From JADLHS01 sp049840435 (GTDB lineage: Bacteria; Verrucomicrobiota; Verrucomicrobiia; Limisphaerales; JADLHS01): DNA of 64,000 nucleotides. The notes under the pieces are model-generated. The model worked only from the letters and a program-made list of their open reading frames with translations, was not told where the DNA came from and made no database searches. Positions 52,870-62,107 of the stretch are shown here, piece by piece (the stretch's first letter is position 1; each line of letters starts with the position of its first letter). The stretch covers positions 124,001-188,000 of the forward strand of contig JASGKY010000013.1 in assembly GCA_049840435.1 (NCBI GenBank). The letters are read 5' to 3'. Made by a program: the position numbers and the translations under genes.

Positions 52870-53931
52870 CTATTGTGGCAGCCGTCCGGTGCGTTCCAGT
52901 TCCAAGAGTAATTTCTTCCGCCATACGCCGCCGCCGTAACCGCTCAGTGAGCCGTCCTTCGCGATGACGCGATGACATGGCACGAGCAGGTAAAGCTGGT
53001 TCGTACCATTGGCGCGCGCCACGGCGCGCACGGCCGTTGGCGAACCAATCTTCCTGGCAATCGCTTCGTAGCTGGCCGTTTTTCCGGGTGAAATACGTTG
53101 CAACTCGCGCCAGACGCGTTCCTGAAATACTGTGCCGCGCAGTTCCGCCCGTACGGAAAACTCTTTGCGCCGACCGCCGAAATATTCCTGTAGCTCGTGG
53201 CGCAATTGCTTCAGCACCGCGTTGTCGCCCGGTACTACCGGAAGCTGAAAGCGCCGGCGCATTTCGGCATAACTTTTTTCCAGGCCACGTCGGTCGGCAA
53301 ACTCCAGTTGGCATATCGCTTGATTGCTTGCTGCAGCGAGCATCGGGCCGAGCGGTGTTTCGAGCAACGCCACGCGAAGCCAGTCGCCCTTCACAGCTTG
53401 GCGTGGCGTTTTGCCAAAAGTCCGTGCGAACGCTTCCCGAAAACCACTGTGCGACTCGAACCCGTGATCGAAGACCACATCGTCCACCGGCTGGCCGGAG
53501 CGGATTTGGGTGAAGGCCCGCGACAAGCGCAGCCCGCGACACCACGCGGCGAACGTCATGCCGTGATGTTTTTGAAACCAGCGGCGGGCGCGTTCTGGTT
53601 GAACGCCCAGGTCGCGCAATGTTTTAGCAGTGATTTTCCGATCTGGCGCTTCTGCGGCGCGTTGCATCAGTTTGGTGACCCAAGCGGGCGGCTGGCCATT
53701 GGCAAGTTCCGGCTGACAACGTTTACAGGGGCGATAGCCTGCTTGCACCGCTGCGCCGCTGTTGTGGAAGAATTCCAGGTTGTCGCGCTTCGGTCGCGAC
53801 GGGCAGGATGGGCGACAAAAAATGCCTGTTGTTTTCACGCCGAAAAAGAACACGCCATCATAGCTGCTATCGCGTTGCTGCCATGCTGTGGTCATCTCTC
53901 GCTCGGTCAATTGCGTATCCGCTTTGATCAC
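52870..53931 (-). CDS. ada: Ada: O6-methylguanine-DNA methyltransferase and transcriptional activator
   Basis: A 353-residue protein: N-terminal zinc domain with Cys39, Cys43, Cys69 and Cys72 (GIFCRPSCPSR, YRPCKRC), where Cys39 should accept methyl from phosphotriesters. An AraC-type HTH follows (DRKITAKTLRDLGVQPERARRWFQKHHGMTF, FDHGFESHSGFREAFARTFG). The C-terminal methyltransferase has the acceptor Cys in VPCHRVI. It repairs alkylated DNA and, once methylated, activates repair genes. The GTG at 53931 is chosen because it gives the same cysteine numbering as E. coli Ada; the ATG at 53895 is an alternative. It is divergent from the sigma54-activator gene. Confidence 0.93.
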   Translation of the reverse strand: MIKADTQLTEREMTTAWQQRDSSYDGVFFFGVKTTGIFCRPSCPSRPKRDNLEFFHNSGAAVQAGYRPCKRCQPELANGQPPAWVTKLMQRAAEAPDRKITAKTLRDLGVQPERARRWFQKHHGMTFAAWCRGLRLSRAFTQIRSGQPVDDVVFDHGFESHSGFREAFARTFGKTPRQAVKGDWLRVALLETPLGPMLAAASNQAICQLEFADRRGLEKSYAEMRRRFQLPVVPGDNAVLKQLRHELQEYFGGRRKEFSVRAELRGTVFQERVWRELQRISPGKTASYEAIARKIGSPTAVRAVARANGTNQLYLLVPCHRVIAKDGSLSGYGGGVWRKKLLLELERTGRLPQ

Positions 53932-54061
53932 GTTGCCAGCATAGCATGTCCGTCCACCGAAAAAGTGACACGGCATCTGGTCGTCGCTTTTCAAGCAGCG
54001 ACTGCAGCGGTGGGCCGAAAGTTCTATTCCTCGACATGGTTGAATGGTTGTTGACCATCGC

Positions 54062-54068
54062 AAGGAGG
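54062..54068 (+). promoter_or_regulatory. Strong Shine-Dalgarno that decides the activator start
   Basis: AAGGAGG is a full anti-16S match, rare in this window. It is 7 nt from TTG 54076 (in frame with the activator) but only 3 nt from the out-of-frame ATG 54072 and 22 nt from ATG 54091. TTG 54076 is therefore the likely start. Confidence 0.6.
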
Positions 54069-54075
54069 CTTATGA

Positions 54076-56014
54076 TTGCGATTACTTCAAATGAGCACTA
54101 CACGCGAATCGTTAGACCCCGCTGAAGCCTTGCGGTTGGTTGTTGAAGGCACGGCTTCAGAGACTGGCGCGGCGTTTTTTCGCGCGCTCGTGAGAAATTT
54201 GGCGGCGGTCATGGGCACCTACGGTGCGTGGGTGACGGAATATAAACCTGAAACCAAACATCTCCGGGCGATCGCTTTCTGGGCGCGTGGCGAGTTTATC
54301 GGAGAATATGAGTATGGCTACGCCGGCACAGCCTGTGAATCAGTGGTCGATTCCAAACGGCTGGTGCATATCCCGGATCGCTTGTTGGAACTGTATCCAC
54401 ACGATACGGATGACGTCACCTGGGATGCCGTCAGTTATCTCGGCGTTCCGTTGTTGGATACACGGGGCGAAGTCATGGGCCACCTGTCCGTGCTCGACAA
54501 CAAGCCGCTCGAAGCGGACGCCTGTCTCATTTCACTGTTTGAAATTTTTGCCGCCCGCGCTGCCGCAGAGATGCGTCGCTTGCGGCAGGAGCAGGAAGTC
54601 CGGGCACGCGAAGAAGAACTTTCGGGTCTGCTCAACAGCGCCATGGATGCCGTGCTGGTGCTGGATGCTGCCGGCGTCATCACTCGCGTCAACCCAGCCG
54701 CCGAGCGGCTTTTCAACTGCACCTATGAAGATTTGCTTGGGGAAAACCTGCGTGAATTTCTGCCCGCCGAAAGCGCCGCGCGGCTTAATGCGTTCTTAAA
54801 GGAACTCGACGCCCAACCCGATGGCCGCCGTCAGCTCTGGATTCCGCAAAGCTTCATCGTGCAACGCTGGGACAAGTCCACGTTTCCCGCCGAGGCTACG
54901 ATCTCGCGCTTCACCAATCGTCGCGCGGTTTTTCACACCGTCATCTTCCGCAACATTGACGACCGCCTCTCCGCCGAACGTCGCATCGAACTGCTCAGCG
55001 CCGAGGCCGAGTATCTGCGTGACCACGCCCGCGATTACGCCGGCATGGGCGAAATGCTCGGCAGCAGCGCGGTGATGAAGGACTTGTTTGGATCGCTCCA
55101 GCGCGTCGCAGTCACAGACGCCACGGTGCTCATCACTGGCGAAACCGGTACGGGCAAGGAACTCATCGCGCGTTGTCTCCATGAGGCCAGTGTGCGGAAG
55201 GACAAGCCATTGGTGCGCGTCAATTGCGCTGCCATTCCCGGCACGTTGATGGAAAGCGAGTTCTTCGGCCATGAACGCGGCGCGTTCACCGGCGCGACGA
55301 CCAAGCGTGAAGGTCGGTTCGCCCTCGCTGATGGCGGCACGATCTTCCTCGATGAAGTCGGCGAACTGCCGCTGGACTTGCAGGCCAAGCTGCTGCGCGT
55401 TTTGCAAGAGGGTGAATTTGAACCGCTTGGCAGGTACCCGGACGCGGAAGGTGGATGTGCGGGTCGTCGCAGCGACAAACCGCGATTTGGGCGCGATGGT
55501 GGCTGAGGGCAAGTTCCGGGAGGACCTGTTCTATCGGCTGAATGTGTTTCCCGTGCGTGTGCCGGCGTTACGCGAACGCGGTGCAGACATCGTGCTGCTC
55601 GCCCGGGCATTTGTGGAGCGCTTTGCGCGCCGCATGGGACGTCGCATCGAGCCATTGCATCCTGATGACGTCCGCCGCTTGCAAGAATACCACTGGCCCG
55701 GCAACGTGCGCGAGTTGCAGAACGTCATCGAGCGGGCGCTTATCCTCGCCACCGGCAGTCGCATTGATCTGCAGCGCGCCTTGCCGGCAGGCGTTGCCAT
55801 TCCAGCAATTTCTGTCGAAACATCAAATGGCGCCGCGCCGCGCATCCTTAATGCCGCTGAGCTTGAAGCCATCGAACGTCTGAACCTCGAACGCGCGCTA
55901 GAATCCGCAGGCGGAAAAATTTCTGGGTCAGGCGGCGCGGCGGAAATTCTTGGGTTGCCGCCTTCCACAGTTTCTTCCCGCATGAAGGCGCTGGGACTTC
56001 AACGGAAGAACTGA
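54076..56014 (+). pseudogene. GAF-PAS sigma54-dependent transcriptional activator, frameshifted
   Basis: Domains in order: GAF (about residues 25-175), a PAS domain (ELSGLLNSAMDAVLVLDAAGVITRVNPAAERLF), then AAA+ with Walker A GETGTGKE, the sigma54-contact GAFTGA and Walker B GGTIFLDEVGELP. The frame breaks after GEFEPLG at about 55434. It continues in the next frame with TRTRKVDVRVVAATNRDL, WPGNVRELQN and a Fis-type HTH (GGAAEILGLPPSTVSSRMKALGL). One extra base at or near the GTAC of 55434-55437 causes the break. The GAF domain suggests small-molecule sensing. No receiver domain is present. Intact, it would drive RpoN promoters. Confidence 0.87.
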
Positions 56015-56080
56015 TTCCGGCCCCTCGTTGGTCATGGTTGCTCGCGATTTTTCATCATCTCTACTCGCGAGATTTCGTGA

Positions 56081-56098
56081 CTCGCGATTTTTCGCGAG
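56081..56098 (+). terminator. CTCGCGA/TCGCGAG hairpin downstream of the activator gene
   Basis: CTCGCGA (56081-56087), a TTTT loop and TCGCGAG (56092-56098). Two further CTCGCGA copies lie at 56041 and near 56064. It could be a terminator or a small repeat cluster; no T-tract follows. Confidence 0.35.
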
Positions 56099-56256
56099 CG
56101 TTTGAGTTGGTGGGATTCTTTGATTTTTCCAGCAAATCAGCGGTTTTCTTGGCTTGTCGGTCGTTGGCACGCGGCAAGCAATAGGTTCAGGCGTCGCACG
56201 GGTTATCCCGAAAGCGATGAACGAACAAAACCAAACTGCAATTAAACGAAACGATT

Positions 56257-56820
56257 ATGACAACAACTACTGCTCCCACCATTATCAACGGCATCAACAC
56301 GGATGCGTTGCGCGGCGCGATTGACGCCATCACCCAAGACCCGGCCAAAGGCCAGACGCACTGGCAGGTCATCTCACACTGGCGTGGCGGAACACGTTCG
56401 GATGCCAAGGTCAGCGGCTACGGCCTCGGCGGCCAGCGCATTCCGCGTGATTTCACCATCAAAGCGGACGAACCGCTGGAATTGTGTGGTAAGAACGAAT
56501 TCGCCAACCCGCAGGAATATCTGCTCGCCGCGCTCAACGCTTGTATGATCGTCGGCTACTCGGCCTTGTGTGCGCTGGAGGGCATCGACCTCGAGGAGCT
56601 GCGCATTGAGACGGAAGGCGACATCGATCTGCGCGGGTTTCTCGGCATCTCGGCGGAAGTTGCGCCGGGTTACGAACAGTTGCGTTACACCGTCCACATC
56701 AAGGGCAACGGCACACCGCAACAGTTTGAGCGGATTCATCAAACGGTGATGGCGACATCGCCGAACTATTTCAACGTCCGCAATCCCGTGCCGCTCAAGT
56801 CGCGGCTCGTGGTGAGTTAA
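56257..56820 (+). CDS. OsmC-family protein
   Basis: A 187-residue OsmC-fold protein. HWQVISHWRGGTRSDAKVSGYGLGG and the domain core FANPQEYLLAALNACMIVGYSALCALEGIDLEEL place two cysteines in the positions used by OsmC/Ohr peroxidases (ALNAC and ALCALEG). EVAPGYEQLRYTVHIKG and a C-terminal strand follow. OsmC/Ohr proteins reduce organic hydroperoxides using a dithiol. The first cysteine's context resembles OsmC-like rather than Ohr proteins, so the substrate is uncertain. It has its own upstream region with no clear regulator nearby. Confidence 0.88.
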   Translation: MTTTTAPTIINGINTDALRGAIDAITQDPAKGQTHWQVISHWRGGTRSDAKVSGYGLGGQRIPRDFTIKADEPLELCGKNEFANPQEYLLAALNACMIVGYSALCALEGIDLEELRIETEGDIDLRGFLGISAEVAPGYEQLRYTVHIKGNGTPQQFERIHQTVMATSPNYFNVRNPVPLKSRLVVS

Positions 56821-56926
56821 TCAAGATCAACCGCGCGGCTGGGACTTTCGTTCCATTCCCAGCCGCGCGGATTTCCGGAATCATCGGCACCCTGGCGGAC
56901 TCATCAAACATCGCCAGTTTTGAAAT

Positions 56927-57520
56927 ATGATTGCAGAACCCATTGAGAAACTTGAACTGATTGAAACCGCGGAAGAAGCTCGGGCTATCGCTGCGTTGAC
57001 AATGGCCTTCGCCAACGATCCAGCGGTGCGTTGGTTGTTTCCCGACGCTCGGCAGTATCTCCGGCATTTCCCGAACTTCGTGTGGGCATTTGCCGAAAAG
57101 GCCTTCGATCAAGGCGCCGTGGATAGTTTGGAAGGTTGTTCAGCGGCGGCGTTGTGGCTGCCGCCGAACGTCGGGCTGGACGAAACTGCGGTCGGCGAAG
57201 TGTTGCAGGATGGGGTGAGTCAGGCTCGGTTGCCCGAGGTGTTTTCCATCTTGGAACAGATGGGCGCATTTCATCCCGCCGCGCCGCACTGGTATCTACC
57301 GATGATCTGCGTGGACCCCAGTGAACAGGGCGGTGGTTGTGGTTCGGCTTTGCTCCGCCGCGGACTCGCGCGTTGCGATGCTGCCGGCCTGCCGGCATAT
57401 CTGGAATCTACCAACCTGCGTAACGTCCCGCTTTACGAGCGCTTTGGCTTCAAAAGCGTCGGCCAAATCAAAACCCGAAATTCGCCGCCTATCATCCCCA
57501 TGGTGCGCGCGGCGCAGTGA
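56927..57520 (+). CDS. GNAT-family acetyltransferase
   Basis: A 197-residue protein. Motifs: a helical N-terminus (ARAIAALTMAFANDPAVRWLFPDARQYL), central strands (AAALWLPPNVGLDETAV), acetyl-CoA site MICVDPSEQGGGCGSALLRRGLARC (Q/R-x-x-G-x-G/A form) and the C-terminal LESTNLRNVPLYERFGFKSVG. It transfers acetyl from acetyl-CoA to an unknown amine. The first ATG is used. It starts 106 bp after the OsmC stop, so co-transcription is possible. A repeat element follows the stop. Confidence 0.88.
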   Translation: MIAEPIEKLELIETAEEARAIAALTMAFANDPAVRWLFPDARQYLRHFPNFVWAFAEKAFDQGAVDSLEGCSAAALWLPPNVGLDETAVGEVLQDGVSQARLPEVFSILEQMGAFHPAAPHWYLPMICVDPSEQGGGCGSALLRRGLARCDAAGLPAYLESTNLRNVPLYERFGFKSVGQIKTRNSPPIIPMVRAAQ

Positions 57521-57561
57521 ATCAACAACCATGCTGAACAATCTGCCCAATACGGTTGTTT

Positions 57562-57651
57562 CTACGCCGGAGCGCCGGTCTTTGCCCCGGCGGTTTGGTG
57601 CCAATCAAACGGTTCGCGCCGGATCAGGAGATGGAGATCGGCGCTCCGTAG
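57562..57651. repeat. Palindromic repeat of the GGAGCGCCGG family
   Basis: CTACG-CC-GGAGCGCCG (57562-57577) faces CGGCGCTCC-GTAG (57639-57651), with a CCGGCG-rich middle. It shares its core with the repeat inside the photolyase gene. No gene is supported in 57521-57783. Confidence 0.6.
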
Positions 57652-57783
57652 TGCAGTTGCGTCGGGTGCGCGGCGAGTATGCGGAAAAGTTTTTCCTTGG
57701 TGCTGGTCACGTGGCCGTGACGCAGAAACCGTTACGGCGAATTATCACTTTTTGATTATATTTAAGCGGAAACCATCGTCTCT

Positions 57784-59419
57784 ATGAAAAGAATCCTCCT
57801 CCTCACATTGTCTGCGCTGGTGACCGCTTTGCCGACGCATGCGGAAAAATTGCCTGGGCCGTTGTTTGAAGACCTTGGTGACCTGCATCACCCCGTCACC
57901 ACGCAATCGAAACAGGCACAACGCTATTTCGATCAAGGCGTGCGACTGATGTTTGGTTTTAATCATAAGGAAGCCATCCGCTCGTTCCGTTCGGCAGCGC
58001 ACTTCGATCCCAACTGCGCGATGGCGTATTGGGGCGTGGCTTACGCTGCCGGTCCGCATGTGAACAAGCCGATGGACGACGAGTGATACGACAAATGCTT
58101 GGGCTGCCTTGCAACTCGCGCTCGCGAATCAGGCGCGTGTTTCGCCCAAGGAACAAGCTTACATCGTCGCGTTGACGAAGCGTTATCAAGCTGATCATGC
58201 GAATGACCGCAGCGCGCTCGACAAGGCTTTTGCCGTCGCGATGCGGGATTTGGCCAAGCAATACCCCGACGACCTCGATGCGCAGGTGATCTTCGCCGAG
58301 TCGCTCATGAATACAATGCCGTGGGATTACTGGACGCGCGATCGCACGCCCAAGCCGGAGACCGAGGAGATCCTCGCCGCGCTGCGTTTTGTGATGTCGC
58401 GCAATCCAAACCATCCCGGCGCAAATCACTTCTACATCCACGCCGTCGAAGCTGGGCCGAATCCAGAAGCGGGCTTGGGCGCGGCGGATCGCTTACTGTA
58501 TTACGCTCCGGCGGCAGGGCATCTCGTCCACATGCCCGCGCACATTTACATGCGCGTTGGGCAATATGCTGATGCCGTCACGGCCAACGAACTCGCGGTG
58601 AAGGCCGACAAGGATTATATCCGCAGTTGTCGCGCGCAGGGTTTTTATCCGGGGGTGTATTACCCGCACAACATCCACTTCCTCTGGTGGGCGCAGTTGT
58701 TTGAAGGTCGCAGCAAGGAGGCGTTGCGCACGGCGAACCAAGCGGCGCGTTATGCGAATGAAAACTATTGCGGCCCGAGCAAGGCGTATGAAGCCCCGCG
58801 CTTGCGGCATCTGCCGTGGCTCACGTTGATTCGCTTCGGCAAATGGGATGATGTGCTCGCTGTGGCGCAACCGGTGAACACGAACGACTTTCTGGTGGAT
58901 CGCGCGCTCTGGCATTTCGCCCGGGGACTGGCATTCGCCGCAAAGCAGAACATCGCGGCTGCCGAGCAGGAGAAGCAGGCGCTCAAAGCCATCGTGAACA
59001 GCGAGGAAGTCAAAAAGCTCGATAGCCCGATTTTCCCGGTGTCGGCGACGTTGGCGGTATCGGTGCACTGGCTCGCGGGTAAGGTCGCGGGTGCGAAAGG
59101 TGACTCGAAGGAAATGATCCTACAATTGGAGAAGGCCTTGGAGCTCGAGTTGGCGTTGCCTTACATGGAGCCGTCCTTCTGGCCCGTGCCGGTGCGTCCA
59201 ACACTCGGGGCGGCCTTGTTGCAAGTTGGCGAGGCGGCAAAAGCAGAACAGGTGTTTCGCGATGACTTAAGGTGCTGGCAGCGCAATGCGTGGAGTTTGC
59301 TGGGCTTGGAGCAGGCGTTGCGGGCGCAAGGTAAAGCTCAACAGGCGGATGACGTGCAACGTCAGTTTGCTCTGGCCTGGGCGCGGGCGGACGTGAAGCT
59401 GGATGTGAAATGGTTTTGA
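57784..59419 (+). pseudogene. Secreted TPR protein, frameshifted
   Basis: The 5' frame has a signal peptide (MKRILLLTLSALVTALPTHA) and the first TPR (QRYFDQGVRLMFGFNHKEAIRSFRSAAHFDPNCAMAYWGVAYAAG), stopping at a TGA at 58084-58086 after NKPMDDE. A different frame then reads DTTNAWAALQLALANQARVSPKEQAYIVALTKRY and continues to 59419. It contains HPGANHFYIHAVEAGPNPEAGL, HLVHMPAHIYMRVGQYADAV and a C-terminal TPR array. Removing one base just before GATACGAC restores a single protein of about 544 residues. The context of this indel has no GTAC. The function is unknown; such proteins are probably periplasmic scaffolds. Confidence 0.82.
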
Positions 59420-59451
59420 TTTGAATCTTTCGATGACGTTCCTTGTTGAAG

Positions 59452-59475
59452 GCCACGGTTAACACCGTGGCTTTC
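59452..59475 (+). terminator. Terminator after the TPR gene
   Basis: GCCACGGT (59452-59459), a TAAC loop and ACCGTGGC (59464-59471), followed by TTTC. Confidence 0.65.
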
Positions 59476-59489
59476 TTGCTCTGGATTGT

Positions 59490-59544
59490 AATCATAATCT
59501 TACGCTCTGGCCCAAGAATTAAGATTAAGAACAAGATTATGATT
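59490..59544. repeat. AT-rich inverted repeat (AATCATAATCTT arms)
   Basis: AATCATAATCTT (59490-59501) is the exact reverse complement of 59533-59544, with extra AAGATTAAGA copies between. It is the only AT-rich patch in this part of the window and probably a dispersed element. Confidence 0.55.
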
Positions 59545-59628
59545 AAGAACGGACGGTGGTTCACGTGGGATTGATTTGCCAAGACGTTACGCCCCTTGCT
59601 TAACGGAGCGGGAGGAGTAGCTTGCTTC

Positions 59629-60108
59629 ATGAAAACCCTCCCTGTCGCGACGTTCAACGAGCGCGCCCCGGCGGAGGAATTGCGCGTGCAATTCTCCCAA
59701 GCTGGGGTGAACGCAGTCCTGCACGATGAATCGATGCTCGAACGCTTCTGGTTCATGTCCGAACCGTTGGCGGCCATTCATGTGGAAGTTCCACAACCGG
59801 ATTATCTCCGGGCGCGAAAGTTGTTGAGCGAGTGGGAGGCCGCAGGCGAACTTATGAAGACCGCCGTGCATTGTCCCGAATGCAAGTCGTCGCGGGTTGA
59901 ATTTCCCGACCGCACGCGGAAGTTCATCACGCCGGCCTTGTGCGTTATGGCGTTAAATGCGTTGCATGTCACGCGGCGTCAGTATTATTGCCTCGACTGT
60001 CATTTCACCTGGCCGAAGGTCCCGCTGGGCGATCCCGGTCCGGTTCTGCAAGGGTTTCCGCTCGACGCCAAGCTCTGGCAATCGTCGCGCCCGAAACAAC
60101 AGAAGTGA
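59629..60108 (+). CDS. DUF2007-like protein with C-terminal zinc ribbon
   Basis: A 159-residue protein. The first 70 residues (TLPVATFNERAPAEELRVQFSQAGVNAVLHDESML, ...AIHVEVPQPDYLRARKLLSEWEA) resemble the small DUF2007 signal-transducing fold. A zinc ribbon follows with two CxxC pairs: CPECKSSRVEFPDR and YYCLDCHFTWP. The ATG at 59629 is preceded by GGAGGAG about 11 nt upstream, one of the few clear ribosome-binding sites in the window, which supports this start. Partner and role are unknown. Confidence 0.75.
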   Translation: MKTLPVATFNERAPAEELRVQFSQAGVNAVLHDESMLERFWFMSEPLAAIHVEVPQPDYLRARKLLSEWEAAGELMKTAVHCPECKSSRVEFPDRTRKFITPALCVMALNALHVTRRQYYCLDCHFTWPKVPLGDPGPVLQGFPLDAKLWQSSRPKQQK

Positions 60109-60148
60109 CGGCGAAGGGTTATCTCAGATAGCTTTCGCGGTCGTTGCT

Positions 60149-61024
60149 ATGACCAAGAAAACTGTTCCGGTTCCAGCCAAGCAAAACCGCCCGCGTTTGC
60201 CTGCCGCGCCGCGCTCGATTCAGAAGGGGAGCTTCCTTGGCGATCTGCTGGGGGACGAAGCCATCGAGTGCCTGGCGCATAACCTCACGTTGGTACATCC
60301 GAAGTTTGATGGGGAATCGTTTCAACGCGCGGCATTGGAAGGCTTGAAGCCGCTGGCGATTCTGCAACGCGGCCAACATCTGGCGCGAGCGTTGCGAACG
60401 CATCTGCCCGAGCGGTACTCGGACGGCATCGAGATTCTAATCCGTTCGCTCACCCCGCCGATGACGGATACGGATGATCTGGGGTTGGGGGGATTCTTCT
60501 ATCTGCCGCACGTGAGCTTTGTAGCGACGTATGGGCTGGATGCGGAGTACAACGGCGGGCGCGATCCGTTTGAGACTTCCATGCGAGCGCAGTATGAGAT
60601 TACGCGACGTTTCACGGCGGAGTTTTCGATGCGACCCTATCTCATCAAGTGGCCGGAGCGGACTCTGGCCCGGCTCGTGGAATGGGCGCGTGATCCTGAT
60701 CCCCACGTGCGCCGACTCTGTTCTGAAGGCGCACGCCCGCGGCTGCCGTGGGCGATGCGGATTCCTGCCTTCATTAAAGACCCGCGTCCAGTGTTGCCAA
60801 TACTTGAAGCGCTCAAGGATGATGCAGACCTTTATGTGCGCCGTAGCGTGGCGAATCACCTTGGCGACATTGCGAAGGACCACCCGCAATTGGCCTTCGA
60901 GATTTGCGAACGCTGGTTGGACGGTGCGTCGGTGGAGCGGAAATGGATGATTCGCCATGCCGTGCGGCATCCCGCGAAGAAAGGTGTCAAGGAAGCCTTG
61001 CGATTGCGAAAGTTGGCGAAGTAG
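60149..61024 (+). CDS. DNA alkylation repair protein, AlkC/AlkD-like HEAT repeat glycosylase
   Basis: A 291-residue protein with a basic N-terminal tail (MTKKTVPVPAKQNRPRLPAAPRS). ALPHA/HEAT-like helices follow: LVHPKFDGESFQRAALEGLKPLAILQRGQHLARALRTHLP, MRPYLIKWPERTLARLVEWARDPDPHVRRLCSEGARPRLPW and DDADLYVRRSVANHLGDIAKDHPQLAFEICERWL. DPDPHVRRL.SEG.RPRLPW is typical of the AlkC/AlkD-type base-excision enzymes that remove alkylated purines. With Ada 6 kb away this gives the region an alkylation-repair flavour. No shared operator is evident. The ATG at 60149 is chosen because upstream in-frame sequence is a shadow of the previous gene. Confidence 0.85.
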   Translation: MTKKTVPVPAKQNRPRLPAAPRSIQKGSFLGDLLGDEAIECLAHNLTLVHPKFDGESFQRAALEGLKPLAILQRGQHLARALRTHLPERYSDGIEILIRSLTPPMTDTDDLGLGGFFYLPHVSFVATYGLDAEYNGGRDPFETSMRAQYEITRRFTAEFSMRPYLIKWPERTLARLVEWARDPDPHVRRLCSEGARPRLPWAMRIPAFIKDPRPVLPILEALKDDADLYVRRSVANHLGDIAKDHPQLAFEICERWLDGASVERKWMIRHAVRHPAKKGVKEALRLRKLAK

Positions 61025-61035
61025 TGGCGTCGTTG

Positions 61036-61755
61036 CTACCGGGCGCGGGTGATGCGGACTTCGGGACGATACATCACGCGCACCAGTAGATCGCCCCGAC
61101 CGCCCCGGGCTTTTGGCAAACCTTCACCGGCGATGCAAATGACTGCGCCTGCTTTGACGCGGGCGGGGATTTGAACGCGCACAAAATTGCCGGTCAAGCC
61201 GCGCACGGATTCCGTTCCACCTTTCTGCGCTCGCTCAAAATGGATGCGTAAGTCGCAACGCAAATCCGAGCCACGCACTTTGAAACGTTGGTCCGGGCGG
61301 ACTTTGGTTTTTACCGTGACCACGCCGCCTTCGCTTCGCGTGAGGCGAAAGCGCGTGCTCGGAGCTGTTTCCGGCGGCACGATGAGTTCGTAAGTTTCTA
61401 CCTGGCCCGGCTCGCTCGGGTCGATTACGCGCACCTGCAAACTGGTGCCACGAACAAATTCCTCTAACCGCAATTGAACTTCCTGCGCGACGTTGCGGGC
61501 GGCATTGCTGGAGCGAGGCGCACTTTTCTTTAGTGTGTCGAGCAATTTGTCATACTCACGGCGGCGCTCCGGATCGCTGAGCACTTCATAAGCGGCATTG
61601 AGCGCCTGGGTTCGGGCCTTGGCGTCGGTGCACCCGTCGTTGACGTCCGGATGATGTTGTTTCGCGAGCAGGCGATACGCGGTGCGGATGTGCGTGTCGG
61701 TGCAATCCCGGTCAAGGCCGAGCGTGGCGTAGTGGGTGGGTTCGGTTGGTTGCAA
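61036..61755 (-). CDS. DnaJ/CbpA-like co-chaperone
   Basis: A 239-residue protein: J domain at residues about 7-70 with the essential HPD (KQHHPDVNDG) and a short helix IV (RRREYDKLLD). A linker follows without Gly/Phe-rich region or CxxCxGxG zinc centre, then the C-terminal substrate-binding sandwich (VQLRLEEFVRGTSLQVRV, VRVQIPARVKAGAVICIAGEGLPKARGGRGDLLVRV). It should stimulate an Hsp70 partner not encoded here. The architecture is that of CbpA-type J proteins. It faces the AlkC/AlkD-like gene convergently with 11 bp between the stops. Confidence 0.88.
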   Translation of the reverse strand: MQPTEPTHYATLGLDRDCTDTHIRTAYRLLAKQHHPDVNDGCTDAKARTQALNAAYEVLSDPERRREYDKLLDTLKKSAPRSSNAARNVAQEVQLRLEEFVRGTSLQVRVIDPSEPGQVETYELIVPPETAPSTRFRLTRSEGGVVTVKTKVRPDQRFKVRGSDLRCDLRIHFERAQKGGTESVRGLTGNFVRVQIPARVKAGAVICIAGEGLPKARGGRGDLLVRVMYRPEVRITRAR

Positions 61756-62107
61756 CGACGGGAGCGTAGTTGTTCGTTCGAGGCAATGCTAGTTTGCACT
61801 GTCGTCGTTAAGTGGCGGATTGGATCGCTTGCAAACGACCAAGGCTGAGGCAGCGCGTGTCTGCGAGTTAAGCAGAGTTAGGGTAGTAATGTTGATGCGT
61901 TTGCTTCAGTGCGAGGATTGGGTGGAATGGATTTTGTTCATGGATTTGGTGAATGGTTTCGCTCGTGTTGAATCTGCTCAGTGAAAATAGCCTGAACTGG
62001 AGGTCGTAGAGTAAGCGCTACGTGGTCTGTGTGGTCCTGATCGAGGAGCGGGTAAACTATTCCGGGGAACGCGCTCGCTCTGCCGGCGTGGCAGACCAAG
62101 TGCTTGA
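61756..62107. other. Intergenic region between divergent dnaJ-like and kinase genes; nothing recognised
   Basis: These 352 bp contain no supported ORF, strong hairpin or known operator. Both promoters must lie here. Confidence 0.4.

Noticed and set aside
57321..57755. Open frame of 144 codons overlapping the GNAT gene end and a repeat
   Set aside because: It lies in another frame of the acetyltransferase and then runs through a palindromic repeat; no domain is visible.
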